Shown: positions 5,685 through 12,955 of the stretch, in pieces | Layout of the letters: each line of letters opens with the position of its first letter | Position numbering within the stretch: the stretch's first letter is position 1 | Assembly (NCBI GenBank): GCA_963592185.1 | Contig: CAVAVT010000037.1 | Location: forward strand, 1-14,255 | From: CAVAVT01 sp963592185 | Lineage (GTDB): Bacteria > Bacillota > Negativicutes > Selenomonadales > Selenomonadaceae | Direction: 5' to 3' | Length of the DNA stretch: 14,255 nt | Made by a program: the position numbers and the translations under genes | Notes under the pieces: model-generated | Seen by the model: only the letters and a program-made list of their open reading frames with translations | What the model was told of the DNA's origin: nothing | Databases searched by the model: none

Positions 5685-6254
5685 TTAATTTTCGATTCCT
5701 TTACGGGCCGGAACTCCATCATTATAATAATGCCTTACTTCCCTCATCTCGGTGACAAGATCCGCCCTATCAAGGAGCCACCGGGGTGCAGCCCTGCCGG
5801 TGCAGATTACCTCACATTCTTCAGGAACAGCATTTAAGAGCTCCTCCACCCTTTCTCTTTTCAGAAGCCCGAAGTGAAGAGCCATGTTGATTTCATCCAA
5901 TATTATAATTCTGTAATTTCCAGAAACAGCTTCTTCAAATGCCTTTTCCAGCCCCTTTTCCATAAGCTCCACATATTCCTTTGGCGGATGGCCCTTTGGG
6001 AAAATTACCAATCCATCCCCAAAACTTTTTATGGTCTCCTCGTCAAGGGTTCCCTCCTCAGCAATAAAGCAGGGCTTTCCAGCTGTCTCAAGCTTCACTC
6101 CTGGGAAATCCTGCAGGATTTTCTGTTCGCTGTAGGCGAGGCTTTTCATGAACTGCATAATATAAACCTTGAATCCAGCCCCCAATGCCCTTATTGCAAG
6201 ACCTATGGCGGCGGTAGTTTTCCCCTTGCCGTTTCCGGTATATACCTGCAGCAT
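5685..6254 (-). CDS. cobO: cob(I)yrinic acid a,c-diamide (corrinoid) adenosyltransferase
   Basis: 189 residues, the usual length of the CobO/BtuR/CobA-type enzyme, which transfers the 5'-deoxyadenosyl group of ATP to Co(I) corrinoids in making or salvaging adenosylcobalamin in the cytoplasm. Seen: the unusual P-loop GNGKGKTT (7-14), LDEIN (119-123), CTGR (151-154), and the C-terminal LVTEM...VRHYYNDGVPARKGIEN. The start at 6254 has AGGAGA 7 nt upstream. The reading frame stays open further upstream but only by running through the tRNA-Ser gene, so longer starts were discarded. No cobalamin riboswitch or other B12 gene is nearby. A terminator stands about 20 nt before the start, so expression probably depends on readthrough from the tRNA-Ser(CGA) promoter. 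Confidence 0.94.
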   Translation of the reverse strand: MLQVYTGNGKGKTTAAIGLAIRALGAGFKVYIMQFMKSLAYSEQKILQDFPGVKLETAGKPCFIAEEGTLDEETIKSFGDGLVIFPKGHPPKEYVELMEKGLEKAFEEAVSGNYRIIILDEINMALHFGLLKRERVEELLNAVPEECEVICTGRAAPRWLLDRADLVTEMREVRHYYNDGVPARKGIEN

Positions 6255-6273
6255 ATGCAAATCTCCTCTCAAT

Positions 6274-6297
6274 AAAAAAACTGCCACTAAGTGACAG
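6274..6297 (-). terminator. intrinsic terminator of tRNA-Ser(CGA), just before cobO
   Basis: Minus-strand stem CTGTCAC (6291-6297), loop TTA, GTGGCAG (6281-6287), then seven T (6274-6280). The T-run ends about 5 nt before the cobO Shine-Dalgarno region. Confidence 0.85.
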
Positions 6298-6309
6298 CTT
6301 GCTTTCATA

Positions 6310-6398
6310 TGGCAGAGAGGGTGGGATTCGAACCCACGAGGGCTATTAACCCTACCGCATTTCGAGTGCGGCACCTTCGACCACTCGGACACCTCTCC
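6310..6398 (-). tRNA. tRNA-Ser(CGA)
   Basis: 89 nt with an encoded CCA. Acceptor GGAGAGG against CCTCTCT (one G-U pair at the end), T-arm GTGGGTTCGAATCCCAC, long variable arm TAGGGTTAATAGCCCTC typical of serine tRNAs. The anticodon loop CTCGAAA gives CGA, reading UCG. It stands alone, with its own promoter and terminator. Confidence 0.95.
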
Positions 6399-6419
6399 AT
6401 GACGTGTTGAACAGAAACC

Positions 6420-6448
6420 ATTATACCGCATTTGGTCAAGTTTTTCCA
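6420..6448 (-). promoter_or_regulatory. promoter of tRNA-Ser(CGA) and probably cobO
   Basis: Minus-strand TATAAT (6420-6425), perfect, with TGGAAA (6443-6448) 17 nt upstream matching 4 of 6 for the -35. A better TTGACC lies only 8 nt before the -10 and is badly spaced. Start of transcription would be about 15 nt before the tRNA. Confidence 0.6.
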
Positions 6449-6500
6449 TAGAAAAAAATTCACAGGCTTTTCAGCGAGAAAGGCCATGTTTTTTATGCGA

Positions 6501-6537
6501 AAAGAAGAGGCTGACGGTCTATGCCATCAGCCCTCTC
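6501..6537 (-). terminator. intrinsic terminator of the liv operon
   Basis: Minus-strand hairpin: AGAGGGCTGATGG pairs with CCGTCAGCCTCTT around a CATAGA loop (with a wobble or mismatch), followed by CTTTTC. It lies about 30 nt after the CBS-ACT stop codon. Confidence 0.85.
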
Positions 6538-6565
6538 CAAAAGATTCCCGTTGGAACCTCACAAC

Positions 6566-7210
6566 TTATCCAATTTTTACGGTATGAATTACCTTGTAGC
6601 CGCTTTCCTCAAGCTTCTTTTTAATACCGTCGCTATCTGGGAACTTGCCACGGACTACGATTTCATACTTATCGCTGTTTTCCTTGCATGTCACAAGGCT
6701 GTCGATGTTCAGCCCTTCTGCTGCGATAACCTTGGCGATGCCCTCTACCACACCAACCTTGTCATCAACCTCAAGGGTAAGACGGGTGGTTCCCTCCGGA
6801 AGCCCCATTACATCCACAAGAGCCTTGAAAATATCAGTCTCAGTGATAATGCCTACCACAGCTCCAACTGAACTGATTACCGGAAGTCCGCTTATCTTCT
6901 TATTGCACATGATAAGTGCCGCTTCCTCTATGGTAGCATCCTCGGCAACAGTGATAACGTCTCTGGTCATGATTTCCTTGACTTCAATCTTGCTGAGCAA
7001 AGTATTTATCTCATACTTTGCAAGGGTTGTTGCCGCTGAAGGCATTACCTTCAGAAGATCCTTATCGGACAAGAAGCCCACCAGCTTTCCATTTTCCACA
7101 ACTGGAAGTCTGCGGAACTTATGCTTCTTCATAAGGCTGTCAGCTTCGTCTATTTTTGTGGAAGGTGTGACTGTTATAGGATTTTTAGCCATACGATTTG
7201 CAACGAACAT
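6566..7210 (-). CDS. CBS-CBS-ACT domain protein, probable ligand sensor
   Basis: 214 residues. Two CBS motifs form a probable adenine-nucleotide-binding Bateman module: the first runs from about 1 to 56 with GKLVGFLSDKDLLK (41-54), the second from about 76 to 132 with AVVGIITETDIFKAL (117-131); both keep the G-x-x-S/T-x-x-D ribose-binding pattern. The C-terminal 70 residues are an ACT domain (RLTLEVDDKVGVVEGIAKVI, 143-162), a fold that often binds amino acids. The layout resembles AcuB-like proteins. The start at 7210 was chosen because AAAGGA lies about 9 nt upstream; ATG codons at 7216 and 7228 are in frame but poorly placed. It is the last gene of the liv operon, 54 nt after livF, which suggests sensing of amino acid and energy state. 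Its target is unknown. Confidence 0.87.
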   Translation of the reverse strand: MFVANRMAKNPITVTPSTKIDEADSLMKKHKFRRLPVVENGKLVGFLSDKDLLKVMPSAATTLAKYEINTLLSKIEVKEIMTRDVITVAEDATIEEAALIMCNKKISGLPVISSVGAVVGIITETDIFKALVDVMGLPEGTTRLTLEVDDKVGVVEGIAKVIAAEGLNIDSLVTCKENSDKYEIVVRGKFPDSDGIKKKLEESGYKVIHTVKIG

Positions 7211-7228
7211 ATCCATCCATCCTTTCAT

Positions 7229-7242
7229 CCCGGCGAACCGGG
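7229..7242 (-). other. small hairpin with UUCG loop between livF and the CBS-ACT gene
   Basis: CCCGG-TTCG-CCGGG on the minus strand, with no T-run after it, ending 3-4 nt before the Shine-Dalgarno of the CBS-ACT gene. It may stabilise the upstream mRNA or tune translation of the last gene. It is not a terminator. Confidence 0.5.
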
Positions 7243-7264
7243 TTACTATGCCTGTATCCTGTCA

Positions 7265-7978
7265 TCAGCCGCCGAGATATGCCTTGCGGATATCCTCGCT
7301 GGCTGCCAGCTCCTTCGCATCCCCGGAAAGGGTTATACGGCCGGTTTCAAGTACATATGCACGGTTGGCAATGGAGAGTGCCATGTTTGCATTCTGCTCT
7401 ACCAAAAGTACTGTTGTGCCTGTCTTATTAATATTCTGTATGATGGAGAAAATCTCCTTTATCAAAAGTGGAGCAAGTCCCATGGAAGGCTCATCCAGAA
7501 GCAGAAGTTTTGGACGGCTCATGAGAGCACGGCCCATGGCAAGCATCTGCTGCTCGCCGCCGGAGAGAGTTCCTGCCACCTGATTCTTGCGCTCATAGAG
7601 TCTTGGGAAAAGCTCGAAAACATGGCTCATATCAGCCTTGATTCCCTCCTTGTCGCTGCGGATAAAAGCTCCAAGGTCAAGATTTTCCAGTACAGTCATG
7701 TTGGTAAAAATACGGCGGCCCTCAGGAACCTGGGAAATACCAGCCTTTACAATGGTATGTGCCTTTTTGCCGGAAATCTCCTTCTCCATGAAGCTGATTT
7801 TTCCTGTTTTCGGCTTCAAAAGTCCGGATATGGTACGGAGAATTGTGGACTTTCCAGCGCCGTTTGCACCGATAAGGGTAACGATTTCCCCTTCGTCAAC
7901 CTCCAGGCTTATGCCCTTTATGGCGTGGATAGCGCCATAGTATACATTTATATCGTCAATTTTAAGCATTGCGCCCAT
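7265..7978 (-). CDS. livF: branched-chain amino acid ABC transporter ATP-binding protein LivF
   Basis: 237 residues, normal for LivF. Walker A GANGAGKST (37-45), Q-loop Q83, ABC signature LSGGEQQ (138-144), Walker B LLLLDEP (158-164), and VEQNANMAL, where Gln replaces the usual switch histidine as in other LivF proteins. It forms the ATPase pair with LivG on the cytoplasmic side of the LivHM channel. The start lies 2 nt after the livG stop, with GGGGAGG 7 nt upstream inside livG. Confidence 0.96.
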   Translation of the reverse strand: MGAMLKIDDINVYYGAIHAIKGISLEVDEGEIVTLIGANGAGKSTILRTISGLLKPKTGKISFMEKEISGKKAHTIVKAGISQVPEGRRIFTNMTVLENLDLGAFIRSDKEGIKADMSHVFELFPRLYERKNQVAGTLSGGEQQMLAMGRALMSRPKLLLLDEPSMGLAPLLIKEIFSIIQNINKTGTTVLLVEQNANMALSIANRAYVLETGRITLSGDAKELAASEDIRKAYLGG

Positions 7979-7980
7979 GG

Positions 7981-8751
7981 TTACGCCTCCCCGCCCAGAT
8001 ATGCCTTGATTACTTCTGGGTTCTGTCTAATCTCGTCAGGAACACCTTCAGCAATGATACGGCCGTACTCAAGTACATAAATACGCTCGCAGATACCCAT
8101 TACCAGACTCATATCGTGCTCAATGAGCAGGATAGTGAGGCCGAATTCCTTACGAATCCACTTAATCATATCCATGAGTTCCTTGGTTTCCTGGGGATTC
8201 ATACCAGCTGCCGGCTCATCCAGCAGGAGAAGCTTCGGCTTTGCAGCCAGTGCACGGGCAATCTCCAGACGGCGCTGAGCACCATAGGGGAGATTTTTCG
8301 CCTTTTCATGTGCCTGTCCCTCAAGGTGGAAAATTTTCAGAAGGTCCATGCTCATTTTTTCAACCTCTTCCTCCTCATGGAAGTAGCGGCCCATGCGGAG
8401 CACGGATTCCAAAAGATTGTACTTTACATGGAAATGGTGTGCGATTTTTACATTATCCAGAACAGAAAGCTCCGAGAAAAGACGGATATTCTGGAATGTA
8501 CGTGCAATACCCTTCTGGGTAATCTGATAAGGCTTCATATTGTTGATAATCTGCCCGTCAAATGTAATTGTACCAGTGGTTGGGGCATACACGCCGGTGA
8601 AAAGGTTGAATGCTGTGGTCTTTCCGGCACCATTCGGCCCGATAAGTCCCACCAGCTCGCCACGGTCAATATGGACATTAAAATCGGATACAGCCTTCAG
8701 TCCGCCAAAGACCTCCGATACATCTGTCGCTTGCAATAAAGGCTCTGCCAT
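7981..8751 (-). CDS. livG: branched-chain amino acid ABC transporter ATP-binding protein LivG
   Basis: 256 residues, normal for LivG. Walker A GPNGAGKTT (38-46), Q-loop in ARTFQNIRLF (83-92), LivG-type signature LPYGAQR (154-160), Walker B LLLLDEP (174-180), switch His212 in IEHDM, and the C-terminal PEVIKAYLG typical of the Liv ATPases. The FGGLKAV segment near 15-21 separates it from LivF. The ATG overlaps the livM stop by one base (TAATG), with GGAGG 9 nt upstream. Confidence 0.96.
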   Translation of the reverse strand: MAEPLLQATDVSEVFGGLKAVSDFNVHIDRGELVGLIGPNGAGKTTAFNLFTGVYAPTTGTITFDGQIINNMKPYQITQKGIARTFQNIRLFSELSVLDNVKIAHHFHVKYNLLESVLRMGRYFHEEEEVEKMSMDLLKIFHLEGQAHEKAKNLPYGAQRRLEIARALAAKPKLLLLDEPAAGMNPQETKELMDMIKWIRKEFGLTILLIEHDMSLVMGICERIYVLEYGRIIAEGVPDEIRQNPEVIKAYLGGEA

Positions 8752-9707
8752 TACTTACTGCCTCCCTTCAGCTTCAGCTGGAGACGCTTGAAAATACCCA
8801 TGTTGGTGATTTCCATGTAGCCGAAAAGGCCCTGTGGACGATAAATCATCATGAGAATCAGCGCCAGTGCATAAATAATCATACGGAACTCAGGCCAGCT
8901 TGCCAGTGCTGCAGAAATAAAGGTTACTACAAATGCACCTGCAATGGAGCCGGTGATGGATCCAAGACCGCCAAGTACAACCATAATGAGATAGTTGAAG
9001 GAGGCCATAAAGGTAAAGGACGAAGGGTTGATTATATAGAAGCAATGTGCAAAAAGCGCACCAGCCACACCGGCAAAGGATGCGCCGATGGTGAATGCCA
9101 TAATCTTATACTTTGTGGTGTTGATACCCATTGACTCTGCGGCAATCTCATTTTCACGGATTGCAAGACATGCACGTCCATGGGTGGAGTTTACGAAGTT
9201 CTTGATGAAGAACAGTGCAACCAGCATTACGAAGAACACCCATGGGAATGTGGTGTAATGGGGAATGCCCTTGAAACCTGCCGCACCGCCTACATACTGG
9301 ATGTTCATGATGACAATACGGATGATTTCACCAAGACCCAGTGTAGCAATGGCAAGGTAGTCGCCCTTTAGGCGCAAAGTAGGAATACCGATGAGGAATC
9401 CCAAAAATCCTGCCATAGCAGCTCCGGCAAGTATGCCCACGATAAAGGGAGCATGGAAATTAGTGGTAAGAACTACCGACACATAGGCTCCCACCGCCAT
9501 AAAGCCGGCGTGCCCCAGAGAAAACTGTCCAGTATAACCATTTATCAGGTTAAGGCTGACAGCCATAATGATGTTGATACCGATAATTAAGAAATTCAGC
9601 TGCCAAAAGGAGCCTACAACTTTCCCTGAAATAAGACCCTGCAGGATGGCGAAAAGTACAAGGCCGCCTGCAAGCATAATCAGGTCGCTTTTACGTAAAT
9701 ATTTCAT
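8751..9707 (-). CDS. livM: branched-chain amino acid ABC transporter permease LivM
   Basis: 318 residues with about 8-10 membrane segments. The LivM hallmark NLINGYTGQFSLGHAGFMAVGAY (53-75) is intact, and a second conserved segment, LGLGEIIRIV, follows the LKGDYLAIATLG loop. It forms the inner-membrane channel with LivH. The start has AAGGTG 7 nt upstream and lies 4 nt after the livH stop. The C-terminal tail after the last membrane segment (YRPQGLFGYMEI) is basic and cytoplasmic. Confidence 0.96.
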   Translation of the reverse strand: MKYLRKSDLIMLAGGLVLFAILQGLISGKVVGSFWQLNFLIIGINIIMAVSLNLINGYTGQFSLGHAGFMAVGAYVSVVLTTNFHAPFIVGILAGAAMAGFLGFLIGIPTLRLKGDYLAIATLGLGEIIRIVIMNIQYVGGAAGFKGIPHYTTFPWVFFVMLVALFFIKNFVNSTHGRACLAIRENEIAAESMGINTTKYKIMAFTIGASFAGVAGALFAHCFYIINPSSFTFMASFNYLIMVVLGGLGSITGSIAGAFVVTFISAALASWPEFRMIIYALALILMMIYRPQGLFGYMEITNMGIFKRLQLKLKGGSK

Positions 9708-9711
9708 ATGC

Positions 9712-10599
9712 TTACACCTTCTCCTGCGTATTTTTTCCGAAAATACCAGCCGGCTTGAACAGCAGAACCAGTATCAAAATAGCAAATGCTGCCGCATCAC
9801 GGAATGTAGAGGAAATAAATCCGGATACCAGAGCCTCCACAACTCCAAGGATAATTCCGCCAACCACAGCTCCCGGCAGGATACCGATACCCCCCAGTAC
9901 TGCAGCAACGAATGCCTTCAGACCCGGCATAATACCCATGAGCGGATCGATGGAATTGTAATAAACACCTACCAGCACACCGGCAACAGCCGCAAGGGAT
10001 GAACCGATGGCAAAGGTAAAGGAAATAATCTTGTCTGCATTGATACCCATAAGCTGGGCTGTTTCAGTATCAAAGGATGCCGCACGCATTGCCTTGCCCA
10101 TTTTTGTGCGCTGCACTACATATGTAAGAATAATCATCAGCACACAGGTAATGCCGAGAATCAAGAGCTGCTGGCCGTTGATAACCAAAGAGCCGATGTT
10201 GATTGCCACGTTGTCAAAAAGTGCCGGGAAGGTTCTCGGCGTAGGTGATACGAAATACATGCTGGTGTACTCCAGGAAGAAAGATACACCGATTGCCGTA
10301 ATGAGTACAGAGATACGTGGAGCGTGGCGAAGTGGGCTGTATGCCAGTTTTTCCACCAGCATTCCCAAAAGACCTGTAACAACCATAGAAATAAGTAATG
10401 CAGGAACAATACTCAAATGTGCCTGAGTAATGCAGAAAAATCCGATGTAGGCACCTACCATGTAAATATCGCCGTGGGCGAAATTAATGAGTTTGATAAT
10501 ACCGTAAATCATTGTGTAGCCAAGTGCTATAAGGGCGTATATACTTCCGAGAGATACGCCGTTGATTAGCTGCTGAAGCAGCTGATGCACTATATCCAT
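9712..10599 (-). CDS. livH: branched-chain amino acid ABC transporter permease LivH
   Basis: 295 residues, multi-spanning. It carries the LivH hallmark NGVSLGSIYALIALGYTMIY (13-32) and LINFAHGDIYMVGAY (37-51), then the AFVAAVLGGIGILPGAVVGG segment near 229-248 and the C-terminal LLFKPAGIFG. It pairs with LivM. A perfect AGGAGG lies 7 nt before the ATG, immediately after the T-run of the hairpin at 10615-10642. Confidence 0.96.
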   Translation of the reverse strand: MDIVHQLLQQLINGVSLGSIYALIALGYTMIYGIIKLINFAHGDIYMVGAYIGFFCITQAHLSIVPALLISMVVTGLLGMLVEKLAYSPLRHAPRISVLITAIGVSFFLEYTSMYFVSPTPRTFPALFDNVAINIGSLVINGQQLLILGITCVLMIILTYVVQRTKMGKAMRAASFDTETAQLMGINADKIISFTFAIGSSLAAVAGVLVGVYYNSIDPLMGIMPGLKAFVAAVLGGIGILPGAVVGGIILGVVEALVSGFISSTFRDAAAFAILILVLLFKPAGIFGKNTQEKV

Positions 10600-10614
10600 A
10601 ATGCTTCCTCCTAC

Positions 10615-10642
10615 AAAAAGGGACCGCAGATACTGCGGCCCC
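10615..10642 (-). terminator. attenuator-like terminator between livJ and livH
   Basis: Minus-strand GGGGCCGCAG / CTGCGGTCCC, 10 bp with one G-U pair and a TAT loop, followed by TTTTT (10615-10619). It is placed to end most transcripts after livJ, giving more binding protein than permease, as is common in ABC importer operons. Confidence 0.85.
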
Positions 10643-10674
10643 CTATGCCTTCAAACTTCTTGTCGAATCGGCTA

Positions 10675-11853
10675 TTAGTCAGCCATATCCGGCATAATCT
10701 TAGCTACCATCTCACGGTCGCCGTTCTTGTTGGCGAGGATGACAGCCTGCTTAATCGGGTTGTGATACTTGTTCATGGTGATGGTACCAGTACCAACCTT
10801 CAGATCCTTAGTCTCAGCAAGAGCCTTCTGAATCTTCTCAGGATCATCGCTGCCAGCACGCTTGATAGCATCTACCAGCATCTTGCCTGCATCGTAGCCG
10901 AGAGCTGCGAATACGTTAGGTGCATGGTTGTACTTTTTCTTGTATGCATTTACAAAGCCCTGAACTTCCTCATCCTTATCGGAATAGTGGGTGCTGAAGT
11001 AAGTGTTGTTCAGTGCATCTGCACCAGCGATATCTACAACCTTAGGATCATCCCATCCATCAGTACCGAGGATTGCGGACTGGATACCAAGCTCACGAGC
11101 CTGCTTAACAATCTTGCCTACTTCTTCATAGTATGCAGGAACAAAGATTACGTCAGCGTTTGCGGTCTTAATCTTTGTAAGAGTTGCCTTGAAGTCGGTG
11201 TCCTTCTGAAGGAATGCTTCCTCCATGAGAACCTGTCCGCCAGCAGCCTCGAACTTAGTCTTGAATACTGCTGCAAGGCTCTTGGAATAGTCGGAGCTGT
11301 TATCAACATATACAACAGCGGTCTTTGCCTTGAGGTTCTCAGTTGCGAACTTAGCCATTACATCGCCCTGCTGAGGATCGATGAAGCAGCTGCGGAATAC
11401 GAAATCCTTAACCTGGCCGTTCTCAACGGTTACAGCCTCACTGGTTGCGCAAGGAGCAATGATGGGCACCTTGTTGTCAGTAGCTACCTGGGACTCTGCA
11501 ATTACGTTTGCGGTAACAGCCGGTCCAACAACTACCTTTACCTTGTCGTCAGAGATGAGCTTTGTTGCTGCGTTTACAGCCTCTGCTGCCTCTGACTTGT
11601 TGTCAGCCTGTACAATCTCAATCTTCTTGCCGTTTACGCCGCCAGCTTCGTTGACCTCATCGATAGCAAGCTGCAGGCCTTCCATTGTTGCGGAACCGTA
11701 GTTTGCAACGTTACCGGTAAGCTCGAAGTTTGCACCAATTTTGATTACATTGCTATCAGCCTCAGAACCGCCGCAGCCTGCGAATACGCTGCCCAGAAGT
11801 GCTGTTCCCAGCAAAGCTCCTGCGAGGCGGAATCCCTTCTTCCCAAACATCAT
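10675..11853 (-). CDS. livJ: branched-chain amino acid type ABC transporter substrate-binding lipoprotein
   Basis: 392 residues. Signal peptide with basic KKGFR, hydrophobic core and lipobox VFAGC (Cys27), so a membrane-anchored lipoprotein. The mature part is a type I periplasmic binding protein of the Leu/Ile/Val family: IKIGANFELTGNVANYGSATMEG (36-58), GPAVTANVIAESQVATDNKVPIIAP, FIDPQQGDVMAKF, then GYDAGKMLVDAIKRAG. Ligand specificity (branched-chain amino acids, other amides or aromatic compounds) cannot be read from motifs. The first of two adjacent ATGs was used, with AGGGGG 8 nt upstream. It opens the operon and is separated from livH by an attenuator-like hairpin. Confidence 0.93.
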   Translation of the reverse strand: MMFGKKGFRLAGALLGTALLGSVFAGCGGSEADSNVIKIGANFELTGNVANYGSATMEGLQLAIDEVNEAGGVNGKKIEIVQADNKSEAAEAVNAATKLISDDKVKVVVGPAVTANVIAESQVATDNKVPIIAPCATSEAVTVENGQVKDFVFRSCFIDPQQGDVMAKFATENLKAKTAVVYVDNSSDYSKSLAAVFKTKFEAAGGQVLMEEAFLQKDTDFKATLTKIKTANADVIFVPAYYEEVGKIVKQARELGIQSAILGTDGWDDPKVVDIAGADALNNTYFSTHYSDKDEEVQGFVNAYKKKYNHAPNVFAALGYDAGKMLVDAIKRAGSDDPEKIQKALAETKDLKVGTGTITMNKYHNPIKQAVILANKNGDREMVAKIMPDMAD

Positions 11854-11891
11854 GTTTAATTCCCCCTAGAAAAATAAAAATCGTCAGTACA

Positions 11892-11918
11892 CAGAACACA
11901 TATATCCAATATGTCCTG
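11892..11918 (-). promoter_or_regulatory. inverted repeat in the livJ leader, near the transcription start
   Basis: The arms ACATAT and ATATGT (11909-11914 and 11898-11903, 5-nt loop) extend imperfectly to CAG/CTG at the edges. The repeat starts about 10 nt after the predicted start of transcription, a place suited to a repressor operator or a leader hairpin. Confidence 0.35.
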
Positions 11919-11933
11919 TCTGCTAATGGAAAT

Positions 11934-11963
11934 ATTATAATTTAGAATGTATGTAATAGTCAA
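11934..11963 (-). promoter_or_regulatory. promoter of the liv operon
   Basis: Minus-strand TTGACT (11958-11963), 18-nt spacer, TATAAT (11934-11939). The match is 5 of 6 and 6 of 6. Predicted start near 11927, leaving a leader of about 75 nt before livJ. Confidence 0.78.
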
Positions 11964-12052
11964 TAGTTTTTATTGCGGAATAAAGAGTTTTGTATTCACA
12001 AGGTGGACTATACTATACAATCGTTACATTTTTCCTCAAGAATCATCCAGCA

Positions 12053-12814
12053 TTATCTTCCAATAAGCATGATGATTCCTCCCACAGCTGACATGCCCAC
12101 CATGCACACTCTTAGGATTGGCAGGGGCGCCAGGTGGGTAAGCTTGGCTCCGCCGTAGGCACCTATCATAAGACCGAAGAGAGTTTCAATAAATAGCATG
12201 AACTCCAGACGTCCATTGAAAAGGTATCCTAGTCCTCCTGCAGCGGATATCGGTAGTATGACCATCATGCAGGTTCCAACGGATTTTAATAGGGGCACGC
12301 CGAAAACTATAAGCAATGTGAGCTGAATAAATGCTGCAGCGCCAATTCCAAAGGCTCCGGAAAGAAATCCATTGATGGTACCGAAGATTATCCCATATAT
12401 GTACATTTTTCTGCCTGTAAGAAGCTCTGTTGCACCATGGAAATGTTTTACTATGAAGTCTCCATGATAAAGCTTCAGGTATAGGAGGAATGCGGACACC
12501 AGCATCATGACAGCTGTGGCAAGGCTCAGGTCGTCAGCCTTCATTATGTTGGATACATTGGCTCCTGCAAATGCTCCCACTATACCGCCCATTCCAAGGA
12601 CAGCACCGGTTTTGACTTCCACTTCATGCTCTCTGAAGTGGCTTATGGTGCCGGAAAGCACGGTGAATACCATGGAGGCAAGGGCCACAGCCAGTGCGGT
12701 ATGTATGGGCACGCCAAAGCCCACTGTCAAAAGTGCTATTGTAACGCCCGCACCCCCGGCTCCAACGAAGCCAATTATGGCGCCCAGAACTATCATTGAT
12801 AAAAAAACCATCAT
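12053..12814 (-). CDS. TauE/SafE family (sulfite/organosulfur exporter-like) membrane permease
   Basis: 253 residues with about 7-8 membrane segments. The family's duplicated glycine-rich motif is visible in both halves: GFVGAGGAGVTIALLTVGFGVP (15-36) and GFLSGAFGIGAAAFIQLTLLIVFGVP (149-174). Members export or import sulfite, sulfoacetate, taurine-derived or other small anions; the substrate cannot be read from sequence. The start has AGGAAG about 8 nt upstream of the first of two ATGs. It is a single-gene unit with its own promoter and no neighbouring sulfur genes. No clear terminator follows, so some readthrough toward the liv promoter region is possible. Confidence 0.88.
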   Translation of the reverse strand: MMVFLSMIVLGAIIGFVGAGGAGVTIALLTVGFGVPIHTALAVALASMVFTVLSGTISHFREHEVEVKTGAVLGMGGIVGAFAGANVSNIMKADDLSLATAVMMLVSAFLLYLKLYHGDFIVKHFHGATELLTGRKMYIYGIIFGTINGFLSGAFGIGAAAFIQLTLLIVFGVPLLKSVGTCMMVILPISAAGGLGYLFNGRLEFMLFIETLFGLMIGAYGGAKLTHLAPLPILRVCMVGMSAVGGIIMLIGR

Positions 12815-12840
12815 CTATATTACTTCCTTTCACTTAAAAT

Positions 12841-12851
12841 CTCTAATAGAG
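12841..12851. promoter_or_regulatory. short inverted repeat at the permease transcription start
   Basis: CTCTA-T-TAGAG on the minus strand, a few nt after the predicted start site and before the Shine-Dalgarno. Operator-like by position only. Confidence 0.25.
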
Positions 12852-12861
12852 TCACCCCTTT

Positions 12862-12889
12862 AGTATAACCCCATTCATTTTAATGTAAA
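12862..12889 (-). promoter_or_regulatory. promoter of the TauE/SafE permease gene
   Basis: Minus-strand TTTACA (12884-12889), 16-nt spacer, TATACT (12862-12867), each matching 5 of 6. Confidence 0.65.
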
Positions 12890-12906
12890 GCAGGGATTTT
12901 TTGCAA

Positions 12907-12945
12907 ACAAAAACCTCGAAGCGTGCATGTTAAGCTTCGAGGTTT
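12907..12945 (-). terminator. intrinsic terminator of tRNA-Arg(CCT)
   Basis: Minus-strand AAACCTCGAAGC and GCTTCGAGGTTT pair over 12 bp around an 11-nt loop, followed by TTGTTTG. It starts about 10 nt after the tRNA 3' end. Confidence 0.88.
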
Positions 12946-12955
12946 ATTTCGTGTA

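Noticed and set aside
6255..6310. Cobalamin riboswitch upstream of cobO
   Set aside because: The space between tRNA and cobO is about 55 nt and is filled by a terminator; no B12-box-like sequence is seen.
6255..6449. N-terminal extension of cobO by 65 residues
   Set aside because: The extension would run through tRNA-Ser(CGA) and its terminator; the start at 6254 has a good ribosome site and gives the family-typical N-terminus.
5642..6513. Attachment site or integrated element at tRNA-Ser(CGA)
   Set aside because: No integrase, no second copy of the tRNA 3' end within the window, and flanking genes are ordinary housekeeping genes.
6645..7583. 312-codon open frame on the plus strand
   Set aside because: It lies antisense to the CBS-ACT gene and livF, is Ser/Thr/Pro-rich without recognisable domains, and looks like a shadow of their codon pattern.
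7121..8080. 319-codon open frame on the plus strand
   Set aside because: Antisense to livF and neighbours, no ribosome site or family motif; the opposite strand carries complete ABC ATPase motifs.
10585..11595. 336-codon open frame on the plus strand
   Set aside because: Antisense to livJ, crosses the livJ-livH terminator, Leu/Cys-rich without domain signature; shadow frame.
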